Shown here piece by piece: positions 8,430 through 16,908 of a stretch of 64,000 bases of DNA. A program made the position numbers and the translations under genes. The number at the start of each line of letters is the position of its first letter. Within the stretch, counting starts at the first letter, position 1. The DNA comes from Georgenia_A wangjunii. Its GTDB lineage: Bacteria; Actinomycetota; Actinomycetes; Actinomycetales; Actinomycetaceae. A model generated the notes under the pieces. The model did no database searches, had not been told where the DNA came from, and was given only the letters and a program-made list of their open reading frames with translations. The stretch lies in NCBI RefSeq assembly GCF_036421915.1, contig NZ_JAZGOM010000001.1. One strand, given 5' to 3'.

Positions 8430-9406
8430 GCCGCCACCTCCTCGACGTGGAGGCCGGCGTCGCGCAGCCGGGCGACGGCGCCCGCTCGCGCACCGGCCGG
8501 CACGGTGAGACGCATCCGCCCCACCCGGGCTCCCGCCAGCGTCTCGATCGTCCCCGCGGAGACGACGACGTCGTCCCCCAGCGCGGCGATCGTGGCGAGC
8601 ACGTGCGCCGTGGCGAGGTGGGAGCCGAACGCGACCTCGAGCGCGGCGTGGTCGGCGGCGGGCACGCCGGGCGGCAGCGGGATGAGCGCGCGCGCGAGGC
8701 GGGAGCCGTGCTGCCCCGCGACCTCGTCGATCGTCCCGGTCTGCGCCACGCGCCCGCCGTCGAGGAGCGTGACGGAGTCGCAGACCTCGCGGACGACGGC
8801 CATCTCGTGCGTGATGATGAGGACGGTGATGCCGAGGCGGTCCCGCACGTCACGGATGAGGCCGAGGATCTGGCGGGTCGTGCCGGCGTCGAGGGCCGAG
8901 GTGGGCTCGTCGCACAGGAGCATGGCCGGCTCGGTCGCGAGGGCGCGCGCGATCCCGACCCGCTGCTTCTGCCCGCCCGAGAGCTGGGCGGGGTAGGCGT
9001 CGCCACGGCCGGCGAGGCCGACGATGTCGAGGAGCTCGGCGACACGGCGCACCCGCTCGGCGCGCGGGACCCCGGCGACGCGGAGCGGGTAGGCGACGTT
9101 CGCCGCCGCCGTCCGGGCCTCGAACAGGTTGACGTGCTGGAAGACCATCCCGATCCGGCGGCGCTGGCCCCGGAGCTCGCGCTCGCTCAGTGCGCCGAGC
9201 TCGTGGCCGTCGATCGTGACCGTGCCGGACGTGGGGCGCTCGAGGGCGGTGAGGCAGCGGATGAGCGTCGACTTGCCTGCACCGGACTCGCCGACGACCC
9301 CGTGGATGCTCCCGCGCGGCACGTGGAGGTCGATGCCGTCGAGGGCCACGACGTCGGGCCCCCCGCGGGTGCGGTAGACCTTGCGCAGGCTGGACAGGGT
9401 GATCAC
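8426..9406 (-). CDS. metN: Methionine ABC transporter ATP-binding protein
   Basis: 326-residue ATPase of the methionine importer. Visible are Walker A (GESGAGKST), signature LSGGQKQRVGIARAL, Walker B (LLCDEPTSALD), the switch histidine (ITHEM) and a C-terminal NIL/ACT-like domain that in this family binds methionine for feedback inhibition. The GTG at 9406 is chosen because AGGAG lies 8 bases upstream and the protein begins at the family's usual MITL position; the longer frame would run through the riboswitch. Confidence 0.93.
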   Translation of the reverse strand: MITLSSLRKVYRTRGGPDVVALDGIDLHVPRGSIHGVVGESGAGKSTLIRCLTALERPTSGTVTIDGHELGALSERELRGQRRRIGMVFQHVNLFEARTAAANVAYPLRVAGVPRAERVRRVAELLDIVGLAGRGDAYPAQLSGGQKQRVGIARALATEPAMLLCDEPTSALDAGTTRQILGLIRDVRDRLGITVLIITHEMAVVREVCDSVTLLDGGRVAQTGTIDEVAGQHGSRLARALIPLPPGVPAADHAALEVAFGSHLATAHVLATIAALGDDVVVSAGTIETLAGARVGRMRLTVPAGARAGAVARLRDAGLHVEEVAA

Positions 9407-9415
9407 GGAGGCGCT

Positions 9416-9520
9416 CCTGGCATCGGTCCTGGCGGGAGCACCCACCAGGCGCCGGGAAGGCGCCTCGGGGTTGCTGCAGCGTCGTCGAGCCAGGTCTCTC
9501 AGCTGCTCTGGATGGTGCGG
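9416..9520 (-). promoter_or_regulatory. SAM-I (S-box) riboswitch upstream of metNIQ
   Basis: Read leftward, the leader has the S-box order: CATCCAGAGCAGCTGAGAGA, then CTGGCTCGACGACG and GCAGCAACC (junction and core), a GC-rich P3 hairpin (GGCGCC-TTCCC-GGCGCC), a GGTGCTCCCGCC element, and closing GGACCGATG, whose GATG pairs with the opening CATC. It sits between the promoter and the metN start. SAM binding should shut off the importer. Covariance scoring was not possible here. Confidence 0.85.
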
Positions 9521-9550
9521 CGATGGTAGGCAGGCACCCACCATCGCCAA
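9519..9550 (-). promoter_or_regulatory. Palindrome over the metN promoter
   Basis: The arms GGCGATGGT (9519-9527) and ACCATCGCC (9540-9548) are perfect with a 12-bp spacer. On the minus strand a -35-like TTGGCG (9545-9550) and -10 TACCAT (9523-9528), 16 bp apart, lie within the palindrome, so a dimeric repressor bound here would block the promoter. This is upstream of the riboswitch, giving a possible second layer of control. Confidence 0.55.
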
Positions 9551-9670
9551 GCCGCTGTCTCACGATATGGCTACCCGCCCGCCGCGGCAGTCGCGGGCCG
9601 GCTCCGGCCTATCCTGACGGTTCCCCGGCGCACCCGCACCGGGGGCCGTCCGTGGGAGGAAGGGCACCGG

Positions 9671-10519
9671 ATGAGGGACGAGACCTCTCCCGCACCCGCC
9701 ACCGGCACGAACGCTGCGCCGGGCGCGGCCTGCGCGCCGGCCCCCGCCGCTTCGACCGCCCCCGGCGCTCGCCGCCGCCTGCGTGCCGAGGTGTGGATCG
9801 TCCTCGGCCTCTCGCTCGGGCAGTCCGCGGTGTACGCGCTCGTCAACATCTACGCCCGGTTCACGGCGGAGACACCGCTGCGGGAGCAGGCCACCGCGCT
9901 CAGCCCGTCCCGCTCCCCTCGGCCCTACCTCGACCTCGCGTACCAGGTCCTCTCCCTCGGCTTCGCGCTCGTCCCGGTGCTGCTCGCCCTCTTCCTCCTC
10001 ACCGAGCCGGGGCGCCGGGCGACGGCGCGCATCGGGCTCAGCACGCGCCGGCCGTGGCGAGAGCTGGCCGTCGGCGTCGGCCTCGCGGCCCTCATCGGCC
10101 TCCCCGGGCTCGCCTTCTACGCCGCCGGGCGGGCGCTCGGCATCACGGTCGAGGTCCAGGCCGCGACGCTCGCCGACTACTGGTGGACCGTCCCCGTCCT
10201 GCTCCTGTCCGCCCTGAAGAACGGCCTCCTCGAGGAGGTCATCGCAGTCGGCTACCTCACGGAGCGGCTCGAGCAGCTGGGCTGGCGGCCCGCGGCAGTG
10301 GTCGGCGCGAGCGCGCTGCTGCGCGGTCTCTACCACCTCTACCAGGGCCCGGGCCCGTTCCTCGGCAACGTCGTCATGGGCGTCGTCTTCGCCGAGTACT
10401 ACCGCCGCCGGCGCCGCACCTTCCCGCTCGTCGTCGCGCACACGCTCCTCGACGTCGTCGCCTTCGTCGGGTACTCCCTCCTGCCGGCGACGCTGCTGCG
10501 CTCGCTCGGCGTCTCCTGA
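9671..10519 (+). CDS. CPBP family intramembrane metalloprotease
   Basis: 282-residue membrane protein of the CPBP/Abi (type II CAAX prenyl protease-like) family. The family motifs are present: EEVIAVGYL, then RGLYHLYQG, FAEYYRRR and a late HTLLD. The first 35 residues are Ala/Pro-rich and probably cytoplasmic. Bacterial members are membrane proteases with varied roles, from bacteriocin immunity to regulated proteolysis; nothing nearby fixes the substrate. GGAGGAAGGG precedes the ATG, and a -10-like TATCCT lies at 9610. Confidence 0.85.
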   Translation: MRDETSPAPATGTNAAPGAACAPAPAASTAPGARRRLRAEVWIVLGLSLGQSAVYALVNIYARFTAETPLREQATALSPSRSPRPYLDLAYQVLSLGFALVPVLLALFLLTEPGRRATARIGLSTRRPWRELAVGVGLAALIGLPGLAFYAAGRALGITVEVQAATLADYWWTVPVLLLSALKNGLLEEVIAVGYLTERLEQLGWRPAAVVGASALLRGLYHLYQGPGPFLGNVVMGVVFAEYYRRRRRTFPLVVAHTLLDVVAFVGYSLLPATLLRSLGVS

Positions 10520-10533
10520 CGCGCGGCCCCCGC

Positions 10534-10550
10534 CGGCTCCTCAGGAGCCG
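10534..10550 (+). terminator. Short hairpin before the flippase gene
   Basis: CGGCTCC-TCA-GGAGCCG is a perfect 7-bp stem 15 bp after the CPBP stop. Its right arm contains the AGGAG that could serve the ATG at 10556, so it could act as a weak terminator or occlude the ribosome binding site. Confidence 0.4.
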
Positions 10551-10555
10551 CCCGC

Positions 10556-13396
10556 ATGCGCCGTAGACTCCCCCGCATGACGGCGCGGGAAGGGCACGGG
10601 AGCTCTGCCGTGCCCACGAGCACCCAGGCGCCACGCCGCGCCGTGCTCCTCGTCGACCTGCCCGAGATGCGCGTCCACCGTCCCGGTGACCTCATCGAGA
10701 TGCTCCTGTCCGCCCTCGGCATCGGCATGGTCCTCCTCCTCGCGGTCTACGCGCACGGGACCGCTCTCGGGGTGACCGAGGACGTCCAGTCCGCGGCGGC
10801 GGTCCTCCTGCGCCAGGTACTGCTCCTGCCGGTGACGATCCTCGAGGGCGTCGTCACGTTCTTCCTGCCGCTCGTCGTCATCGCGCTCCAGCTGCGCCGG
10901 TGGCGCTGGCGGGTGGTCCTCGAGGGGCTCGCGGCCGCCGTCACCGCCGGCCTCCTCGCCATGGGCGCCATGTGGCTCCTCGACACGTTCGCCACCCGGG
11001 AGCTGTCTGCCGGCCTGACGATCACGGTCGACGGCGACAGCGTCATCGCGATGAACCCCTTCGCCACCGCCCTCGCCGCTCTGCTCACCGTCGTCGGGAC
11101 ACGCTCGCAGCGCCCGTCGGTGAGGTGGTCGTGGAACCTCCTGTGGGTCGTCCTCGGCCTCACCATCATCAAGGGCGAGCTGACGCTCCCGGGCGCCGTC
11201 GTCGCGATCCTCATCGGCCGCGTCGTCGGCCTCGGGATGCGGTACGCGGCCGGTGTCCTCAACGAGCGGGCCAACGGCATCAGTCTCGTCCAGGGGCTGC
11301 GCCGCGCCGGGCTCGACCCCGCGCGGGTCGTGCGCGCGGACGTCCCGCGCGGGGGCGTCCCGCAGGCGTGGACGGTCATGACGTCCGCCCCGATCGGGCA
11401 CACCGAGCGGCTCCAGGAACCGTCCGTCCGACCCGCCGCCGGGGCGACGACCGCCCCCTCCGCAGCAACCAGCGCCCCCGCGGGCGCCTCCTCACCCGCG
11501 GCGGCCGCCGACGACGACGCCCTCGTCCGCGCCGCGGCGGGCGCCCGCAGCGCCGCCCGGCACGACCCGCGCGTCGACGTCATCGCCCCCGGCATCGCCC
11601 CGCTCGCGCCCGACGCCGCCCCGCCGACGCCCGACGGGGCCCCCGCGGCGCGCCCCGTCCCGGACTCGATCGTCCCTGACGTCCTCACGGACCCGGACGC
11701 CCTCGTCGGCGACGCGACGCCGCCGGCGGGTGTCGCGCTCGACCCGGTCAGCGCCCACCGCGTGTACTCGGTGTGGGACGTCGAGGGCCGGCGCTGGTAC
11801 GTCGTCGTCCTCGACGGCGACCGCCAGGTGGTCGGCTACCTCTCCTCGCTCTGGGCGGCCATGCGCGTGCGCGGCCTCGACCGCCGGCGCGCCGCCTCCC
11901 TCCGCGACGCGGCGGACCGGGCCACGCTCCTCAGCTACGCCGCGGAGAACGCGGGGGTCCGTACGCCGCCGCTCGAGGGGATCGCCGCGGCCGAGGACTC
12001 CGTGCTCCTTGTGAGCGAGCACGTGAGCGGGGCCCGCCGGCTCGACGAGCTCGCCGCGGAGGAGGTGGACGACGCACTCCTCGACGAGCTGTGGACGCAG
12101 CTCCGCACGGCCCACGCCTGCGGGGTGGCCCACCGCGACCTCACGGCGGACGCCGTCCTCGTCGGCGCCGACCGCAGCGTGTGGATCCTGCGCTGGGAGA
12201 ACGGGGAGATCGCGTCCTCGGACCTGTCCCGGCGCCTCGACCTCGCCCAGATGCTCGCCCTCACCGCCGTCCGCGTGGGCGCGGAGCGCGCCCTCGCCAG
12301 CGCCGCCCGCTCCCTGAGCCCGGACCAGCTCGCCTCGATCGCGCCCCTCCTCCAGCCCGTCGTCCTGCCCGCGCGCACGCGCGCGTCGGCGAAGAACCAC
12401 CGCGAGCTGCTCAACTCCCTGCGGGCCGAGCTCGTCGGTCGCGTCCCGGCGGCGGACGTCGAGCCCGTCCGCCTCGCACGCTTCAGCGTGCGCACGGTCG
12501 TCATGGTGACCCTCGCGATCGTCGCCATCTGGGTGCTGCTCGGCACGCTCAACTTCGAGCAGGTGATCGCCGCCACGGAGAACGCGAACCCGGCGTGGCT
12601 GGCGGCGTCGTTCGGCTTCGGCCTCCTCACCTACGTCGGTGCCGCTCTCGGCCTCGTCGCGTTCGCGCCCGAGCGGCTCGGGCTCTGGCGCACGACGTGC
12701 GTCCAGGTCGCCGCCTCCGTCATCTCGCTCGTCGCCCCGGCCGGCGTCGGGCCCGCGGCGCTCAACCTCCGGTTCCTCAACAAGCGGCGCATCGAGACCC
12801 CGCTCGCCGTGGCGACCGTCGCCCTCGTCCAGCTCTCGCAGTTCGTCACGACGATCCTCCTGCTCGTCGCCGTCGCGCTCCTCACCGGCAGCGCCGGCAC
12901 CCTCTCCCTCCCATCGGGTGCGGTGGCCGCGGCGGTCGTCGCCGCCCTCGCGATCGCGGGCGTCGCCGCCCTCGTCCCGCCGCTGCGCACGTGGGTGTGG
13001 GCGAAGGCGGCCCCGACGCTGCGCCAGGTGTGGCCGCGCCTGCTGTGGGTGGTCGGCAGCCCGGGGCGCCTCCTCGCGGGCATCGGGGGGAACATCCTCA
13101 TGACCGCCGGGTACGTTGCCTCGTTCGGCGCCGCGCTCGCCGCCTTCGGCTACACGCTGCCGCTGACGTCGCTGTCCATCACCTACCTCACGAGCAACGC
13201 CGTGGGGGCGGCCGTCCCCTCCCCCGGCGGCATCGGCCCGGTCGAGGCGGCACTGACCGCCGGCCTCAGCGTCGCGGGCATCCCCGCGGGCGTCGCATTC
13301 TCGGCGGCGCTCGTCTTCCGCGTGCTCACGTTCTGGGCCCGCGTGCCGCTCGGCTGGGCGGCGCTCCGGTTCCTCCAACGGCGCGGCGACCTGTGA
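10556..13396 (+). CDS. Pseudokinase fused to MprF-like flippase (lysylphosphatidylglycerol synthase TM region)
   Basis: 946-residue membrane protein in three parts. Residues about 45-230 hold membrane helices. A Pro/Ala-rich linker leads to a protein-kinase-like region (about 400-600) with HRDLTADAVLV in the catalytic-loop position, but RWENGE where DFG is expected, so phosphotransfer is doubtful. Residues about 645-940 match the MprF/YbhN flippase region (SLVAPAGVGPAALNLRF, VPSPGGIGPVEAALTAG). No aminoacyl-transferase domain is seen. A second ATG at 10577 follows TAGACT by 7 bases and could be the true leaderless start. The stop overlaps the next gene (GTGA). Likely role: lipid flipping or envelope transport. 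Confidence 0.8.
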   Translation: MRRRLPRMTAREGHGSSAVPTSTQAPRRAVLLVDLPEMRVHRPGDLIEMLLSALGIGMVLLLAVYAHGTALGVTEDVQSAAAVLLRQVLLLPVTILEGVVTFFLPLVVIALQLRRWRWRVVLEGLAAAVTAGLLAMGAMWLLDTFATRELSAGLTITVDGDSVIAMNPFATALAALLTVVGTRSQRPSVRWSWNLLWVVLGLTIIKGELTLPGAVVAILIGRVVGLGMRYAAGVLNERANGISLVQGLRRAGLDPARVVRADVPRGGVPQAWTVMTSAPIGHTERLQEPSVRPAAGATTAPSAATSAPAGASSPAAAADDDALVRAAAGARSAARHDPRVDVIAPGIAPLAPDAAPPTPDGAPAARPVPDSIVPDVLTDPDALVGDATPPAGVALDPVSAHRVYSVWDVEGRRWYVVVLDGDRQVVGYLSSLWAAMRVRGLDRRRAASLRDAADRATLLSYAAENAGVRTPPLEGIAAAEDSVLLVSEHVSGARRLDELAAEEVDDALLDELWTQLRTAHACGVAHRDLTADAVLVGADRSVWILRWENGEIASSDLSRRLDLAQMLALTAVRVGAERALASAARSLSPDQLASIAPLLQPVVLPARTRASAKNHRELLNSLRAELVGRVPAADVEPVRLARFSVRTVVMVTLAIVAIWVLLGTLNFEQVIAATENANPAWLAASFGFGLLTYVGAALGLVAFAPERLGLWRTTCVQVAASVISLVAPAGVGPAALNLRFLNKRRIETPLAVATVALVQLSQFVTTILLLVAVALLTGSAGTLSLPSGAVAAAVVAALAIAGVAALVPPLRTWVWAKAAPTLRQVWPRLLWVVGSPGRLLAGIGGNILMTAGYVASFGAALAAFGYTLPLTSLSITYLTSNAVGAAVPSPGGIGPVEAALTAGLSVAGIPAGVAFSAALVFRVLTFWARVPLGWAALRFLQRRGDL

Positions 13397-15039
13397 GCAC
13401 CGGCGCGACGACGGCGACGGCGGCGCCGACCGTACGGCCGCTGCGGCAGCGTCTGCGCGAACCACGGCTGCGCGACGCGTGGGTGCTGGCGGGGGTGAGC
13501 GGCCTCCTCTACTCGCTCGTCGCCGTCCTGCAGTGGCGCCGCTTCGAGTCGCCGTCGTGGGACCTCGGCATCTTCACGCAGCTCGCCAAGGCCTACGGCA
13601 ACCTCGAGGCGCCGATCGTCCCGATCAAGGGCGAGGGGTTCAACCTCCTGGGCGATCACTTCCACCCCGTCCTCGTGCTCCTCGGTCCCCTCTACCGGGT
13701 CTTCCCCTCCGGGCTCACGCTGCTCATCGTCCAGGCCCTGCTCGTCGCCGTCTCCGTCGTCCCCCTCACCCGGGTGGCGATCGACCGCCTCGGTCGCTGG
13801 CCGGGCGTCGCCGCCGGCGCGGCGTACGCGTTCTCCTTCGGCATCCAGGGGGCCGTCGGCGCCCAGTTCCACGAGGTCGCCTTTGCGCTGCCCCTGCTCG
13901 GTCTCTCGCTCGAGGCGTTCCTGCGGGGGCGCCACCTCGCCGCCGCGGTCTGGGCGGCCCCGCTCGTCCTCGTCAAGGAGGACCTCGGCCTCACCGTCCT
14001 CGTCCTCGGGCTCGTCATCGCGTGGCGCGGGACCGTGCGGGCGGGTGCGGCCCTCGCCGCCTGGGGCCTCGCGTGGTTCGTCCTGGCGACAGTCGTGATC
14101 CTGCCCGCGCTCAACCCGCGCGGGCAGTGGGACTACACGGACCGGCTCACGCTCGGCGACGCCGTGGGAGACCCGCTCGGCACCCTCGCCGACGTCCTGT
14201 CCCCCGGCGAGAAGGTCGTCACGCTGCTCATGCTCGCCGCCGTGGCCGGCGTCGTCGGGGTGCGCTCACCGCTCGTCCTCGCGATGGTGCCGACGCTCGC
14301 GTGGCGCTTCCTCGGGAACGTCCCGTTCTACTGGGGCTGGACGTGGCACTACAACGCCGTCCTCATGCCTGTCGCGCTCGCCGCGCTCCTCGACGCGCTC
14401 GGCCCGCGACCCGACGACGAGCCTCCGCCCTCCGAGGAGGCGCCCCTCGACGGCGTGCGGGCGGCCGAGGCGCCGGCGGGGGTGCAGCCCCCGCCGAAGA
14501 GGGAACCGCCTGCGGTGGTCGAGCCGCCCGCGGACGGTTCCGTGCCCGCCCCTGCCGGGTCCGCACCTCCCGCTGACGGCTCCCGGGCGCCTGCCGCGGA
14601 CGCGGGAGCTCGCGCGCGGACGCCGGCCGCCGCCCACCGCACCCGCGCGTGGCTCGCCGTCGGCGTCTCGCTCGCCGTCAGCCTCCTCGCCACGCCCGAC
14701 CTCGCTCTCGGCCGGCTCACCGACGCCGACTCCTACCGCCCCTCCCCTCGGCACGCGGCGGCGGCCGGCGCGCTCGACGCCGTGCCCGACGGCGTGACCG
14801 TGAGCAGCGACATCGCCCTCATCGCCTACCTCGTCCCCACGACGACCGTCTACTGGTCCGGCAATGACGGAAACCCGGTCCCGGACTACGTCGTCATCGA
14901 CCGGCTCAACGGCACGTGGGGCGGCGACGCTCCCGCCGACGCCGCGGTCTACGCCGAGGGCAAGCACCCCGGCACGGACTACGAGGTCGTCTACTCCGAG
15001 TCCGACTACCAGGTCGCGCGCCTCGTCGGGGCACCGTAG
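13393..15039 (+). CDS. DUF2079 multi-spanning membrane protein
   Basis: 548-residue polytopic protein of the DUF2079 family, distantly related to GT-C glycosyltransferases. The N-terminal WDLGIFTQLAKAYGNLE and GDHFHPVLVLLGPLYR segments are characteristic. A Pro/Glu-rich insert (about 337-415) separates the membrane region from the last helix and a soluble C-terminal part. The GTG start overlaps the upstream stop in GTGA, so the two membrane genes are translationally coupled and may act together at the envelope. No catalytic role is established for the family. Confidence 0.85.
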   Translation: MSTGATTATAAPTVRPLRQRLREPRLRDAWVLAGVSGLLYSLVAVLQWRRFESPSWDLGIFTQLAKAYGNLEAPIVPIKGEGFNLLGDHFHPVLVLLGPLYRVFPSGLTLLIVQALLVAVSVVPLTRVAIDRLGRWPGVAAGAAYAFSFGIQGAVGAQFHEVAFALPLLGLSLEAFLRGRHLAAAVWAAPLVLVKEDLGLTVLVLGLVIAWRGTVRAGAALAAWGLAWFVLATVVILPALNPRGQWDYTDRLTLGDAVGDPLGTLADVLSPGEKVVTLLMLAAVAGVVGVRSPLVLAMVPTLAWRFLGNVPFYWGWTWHYNAVLMPVALAALLDALGPRPDDEPPPSEEAPLDGVRAAEAPAGVQPPPKREPPAVVEPPADGSVPAPAGSAPPADGSRAPAADAGARARTPAAAHRTRAWLAVGVSLAVSLLATPDLALGRLTDADSYRPSPRHAAAAGALDAVPDGVTVSSDIALIAYLVPTTTVYWSGNDGNPVPDYVVIDRLNGTWGGDAPADAAVYAEGKHPGTDYEVVYSESDYQVARLVGAP

Positions 15040-15043
15040 CGAC

Positions 15044-15499
15044 GTGGAGCCGTTGCCGGGAGCCCTCCGGAGCCGGGCGTGGCTGCGCCCGGGACCGCTC
15101 GCCGCCGTCGCCGCCGGCGGGACGCTCGGTACCGCCGCGCGGGCCGGTGCCGACGCCTGGGTCGGCGCCCCAGGCCCCTGGCCCACGTCGACGTTCGTCA
15201 TCAACGTCGTCGGCTCCCTCGCGCTCGGCGCGCTCCTCGGCCGGCTCGCGGGCGGGAACGGCCGCGCCGCCGGGCTCCGGCTCCTCGCGGGCACGGGGTT
15301 CCTCGGCGCGTTCACGACGTACAGCGCCTTTGCGGTCGAGGTGGCCGAGCTGGCGGCGGGTGGTCGAGCGCCCCTCGCGCTCGCCTACGCCAGCGCAAGC
15401 CTCGCGCTCGGTCTGCTCGCGGCGGCCGCCGGGGGTGCTCTCGCCGCTCCCCGGCGGCGTGGTCGGCGCGTCGACCCGGACGACGGGGCTGTGCCGTGA
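15044..15499 (+). CDS. crcB: Fluoride channel FluC/CrcB, subunit 1
   Basis: 151-residue four-helix membrane protein of the Fluc fluoride-channel family. It shows the pore asparagine region FVINVVGSLALGALLG and the track motif GAFTTYSAFAVE. The GTG at 15044 lies 4 bp after the DUF2079 stop. Its stop overlaps the second FluC gene (GTGA). Paired genes of this kind form heterodimers that export fluoride. Confidence 0.88.
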   Translation: MEPLPGALRSRAWLRPGPLAAVAAGGTLGTAARAGADAWVGAPGPWPTSTFVINVVGSLALGALLGRLAGGNGRAAGLRLLAGTGFLGAFTTYSAFAVEVAELAAGGRAPLALAYASASLALGLLAAAAGGALAAPRRRGRRVDPDDGAVP

Positions 15500-15855
15500 T
15501 CGCCGTCCTCGCCCTCGCCGGAGGGCTCGGAGCGGTGCTCCGGTTCGTCGTCGACACCCTCGTGCGCGAGCGCCTCGGCGCCCGGTCGACGGCGGGCATC
15601 GCCCTCGTCAACGTCACCGGCTCCTTCGCCCTCGGCGTGCTCACAGGCCTCGTGACCTCCGTCCCGGCGGCCGGGCCGGTGCTCGCGCTCGCCGGCACCG
15701 GCCTCCTCGGCGGGTACACGACTTTCAGCACCGCCATGGTCGACGCCGTCGGCCTGCTCCGTGAAGGCGAGCCGGGACGGGCCTTCGCCACCGCCGTCGG
15801 CACGTTGACGCTCTCGGTCCTCGGCGCGCTGGCCGGGCTCGCGCTCACCGGCTGA
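15496..15855 (+). CDS. crcB: Fluoride channel FluC/CrcB, subunit 2
   Basis: 119-residue partner of the preceding gene, with LVNVTGSFALGVLTG and GGYTTFSTAMVDA in the expected places. The start codon is the GTG of the GTGA overlap at 15496, so synthesis is coupled to subunit 1. No fluoride riboswitch was recognised upstream. Confidence 0.9.
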   Translation: MIAVLALAGGLGAVLRFVVDTLVRERLGARSTAGIALVNVTGSFALGVLTGLVTSVPAAGPVLALAGTGLLGGYTTFSTAMVDAVGLLREGEPGRAFATAVGTLTLSVLGALAGLALTG

Positions 15856-15881
15856 CCGCCCGGTGCGGGCTCGCGGCGTCC

Positions 15882-15887
15882 TAAGGT
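15882..15887 (+). promoter_or_regulatory. -10 element of the copC-like gene (leaderless)
   Basis: TAAGGT lies exactly 6 bases before the ATG at 15894, which would put transcription start at or next to the start codon. Confidence 0.5.
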
Positions 15888-15893
15888 GGAGCC

Positions 15894-16532
15894 ATGACCA
15901 CGTCTCACCGAGCACCGGCCCGGGGCCTGGTGGTCTCGCTCGCGTCCGCGCTCCTCATGCTCGTCCTGCTCGTCGTCGCGCCCGCCGCCCACGGGCACGA
16001 CACCCTCGTCGAGTCCGTGCCGGCCGAGGGCTCCGTGCTCGAGGAGTCACCGGGCGGCATCGTCCTCACCTACAGCGCCGAGGTGCTCGAGCTGAGCCCG
16101 GTCGTCGTCGTCACCGGCGCGGACGGGTCCGTCGTGGCCGAGGGCACGCCCAGCGTGGACGGCAGCACCGTCACCCTCGAGCTTCCCGTCCCGCTGGGGA
16201 ACGGGGACTACGAGGTGGCATGGCGCGTCGTCTCCAGCGACGGTCACCCCATCGAGGGCGTCGTCGCGTTCGCGGTCGCCGCGGACGTCCCGCGCACCGA
16301 GCCGACGACGAGCGAGGCCACCGCCGCGCCGGTGGGCGAGGCCGGGGCGAGCGCCGACGAGAGCCACGCCGCCACGCACGACGAGCCGGGCGCAAGCTCG
16401 CCCGGCGGCGCCGACGGGTCAGGCCTGGGCGCGCTGCCGACCTGGCTCAAGGTCGCCCTCATGCTCGCGGCCACGGCGAGCGTCGTCGGCCTCATCATCA
16501 TCACGCTGCGGCGGGACCGCGGCGGGCGCTGA
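15894..16532 (+). CDS. CopC domain-containing exported protein
   Basis: 212-residue exported protein: a signal peptide (about 1-34), a CopC-type beta-sandwich starting HGHDTLVESVPAEGSVLEE and ending SSDGHPIEGVVAFAV, an Ala/Glu-rich linker and one C-terminal helix followed by arginines. The histidine-rich mature N-terminus is where CopC proteins bind Cu(II). CopD is not adjacent, so this is the stand-alone membrane-tethered form common in actinobacteria. It probably takes part in copper handling or acquisition at the cell surface. Confidence 0.88.
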   Translation: MTTSHRAPARGLVVSLASALLMLVLLVVAPAAHGHDTLVESVPAEGSVLEESPGGIVLTYSAEVLELSPVVVVTGADGSVVAEGTPSVDGSTVTLELPVPLGNGDYEVAWRVVSSDGHPIEGVVAFAVAADVPRTEPTTSEATAAPVGEAGASADESHAATHDEPGASSPGGADGSGLGALPTWLKVALMLAATASVVGLIIITLRRDRGGR

Positions 16533-16641
16533 GCGCCCGCGCACCGTGGGCTCACCCGGGCTCGTCCCGCGCCGCTGAGTTGCGGCTGCCGCCCACCGGC
16601 GCGAGGCTCGCACGACCAGCACCCTTCGAAGGAGTGAGTCG

Positions 16642-16800
16642 ATGAGCGCAGCAGAGCAGGAGCAGCCGGCCGAGCCGGGCACGCAGGACCGCGCCCCCGG
16701 CGACGTGCCGAACGAGGAGACCGGCGTCGGGCTCGGTCACGACGAGGAGTCGAACACCTTCGAGCCGGAGGAGGACCCCGGCGCCGTCGAGCCCGCGTGA
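16642..16800 (+). CDS. Small acidic protein, unknown function
   Basis: 52 residues, start ATG after GAAGGAG. The product is strongly acidic (13 Glu, 4 Asp) with no helix-forming hydrophobic stretch; it ends in NTFEPEEDPGAVEPA. Codon use matches its neighbours. It looks soluble and unstructured. No family could be assigned by eye. Confidence 0.6.
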   Translation: MSAAEQEQPAEPGTQDRAPGDVPNEETGVGLGHDEESNTFEPEEDPGAVEPA

Positions 16801-16895
16801 GGGACGGGTCCCGCCACCGCCCGCCGACCCTCCCGGCCCGGCGGGCGGTGGCACGACTCACATCGCTCGCCAGGGACCGAGCCACGGTGGCCGCG

Positions 16896-16901
16896 TATTC
16901 T
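16896..16901 (+). promoter_or_regulatory. -10 element of the lipoprotein gene
   Basis: TATTCT lies 7 bases before the ATG at 16909, with no Shine-Dalgarno sequence between them. Confidence 0.45.
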
Positions 16902-16908
16902 AGCCGTT

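Noticed and set aside
6859..9045. The metQ frame continues upstream on the minus strand far beyond the signal peptide
   Set aside because: The extra part is another frame of metI/metN. The signal peptide and lipobox fix the start at 7734.
15040..15060. Fluoride riboswitch before the FluC genes
   Set aside because: Only 4 bp separate the first FluC gene from the preceding stop, leaving no room.
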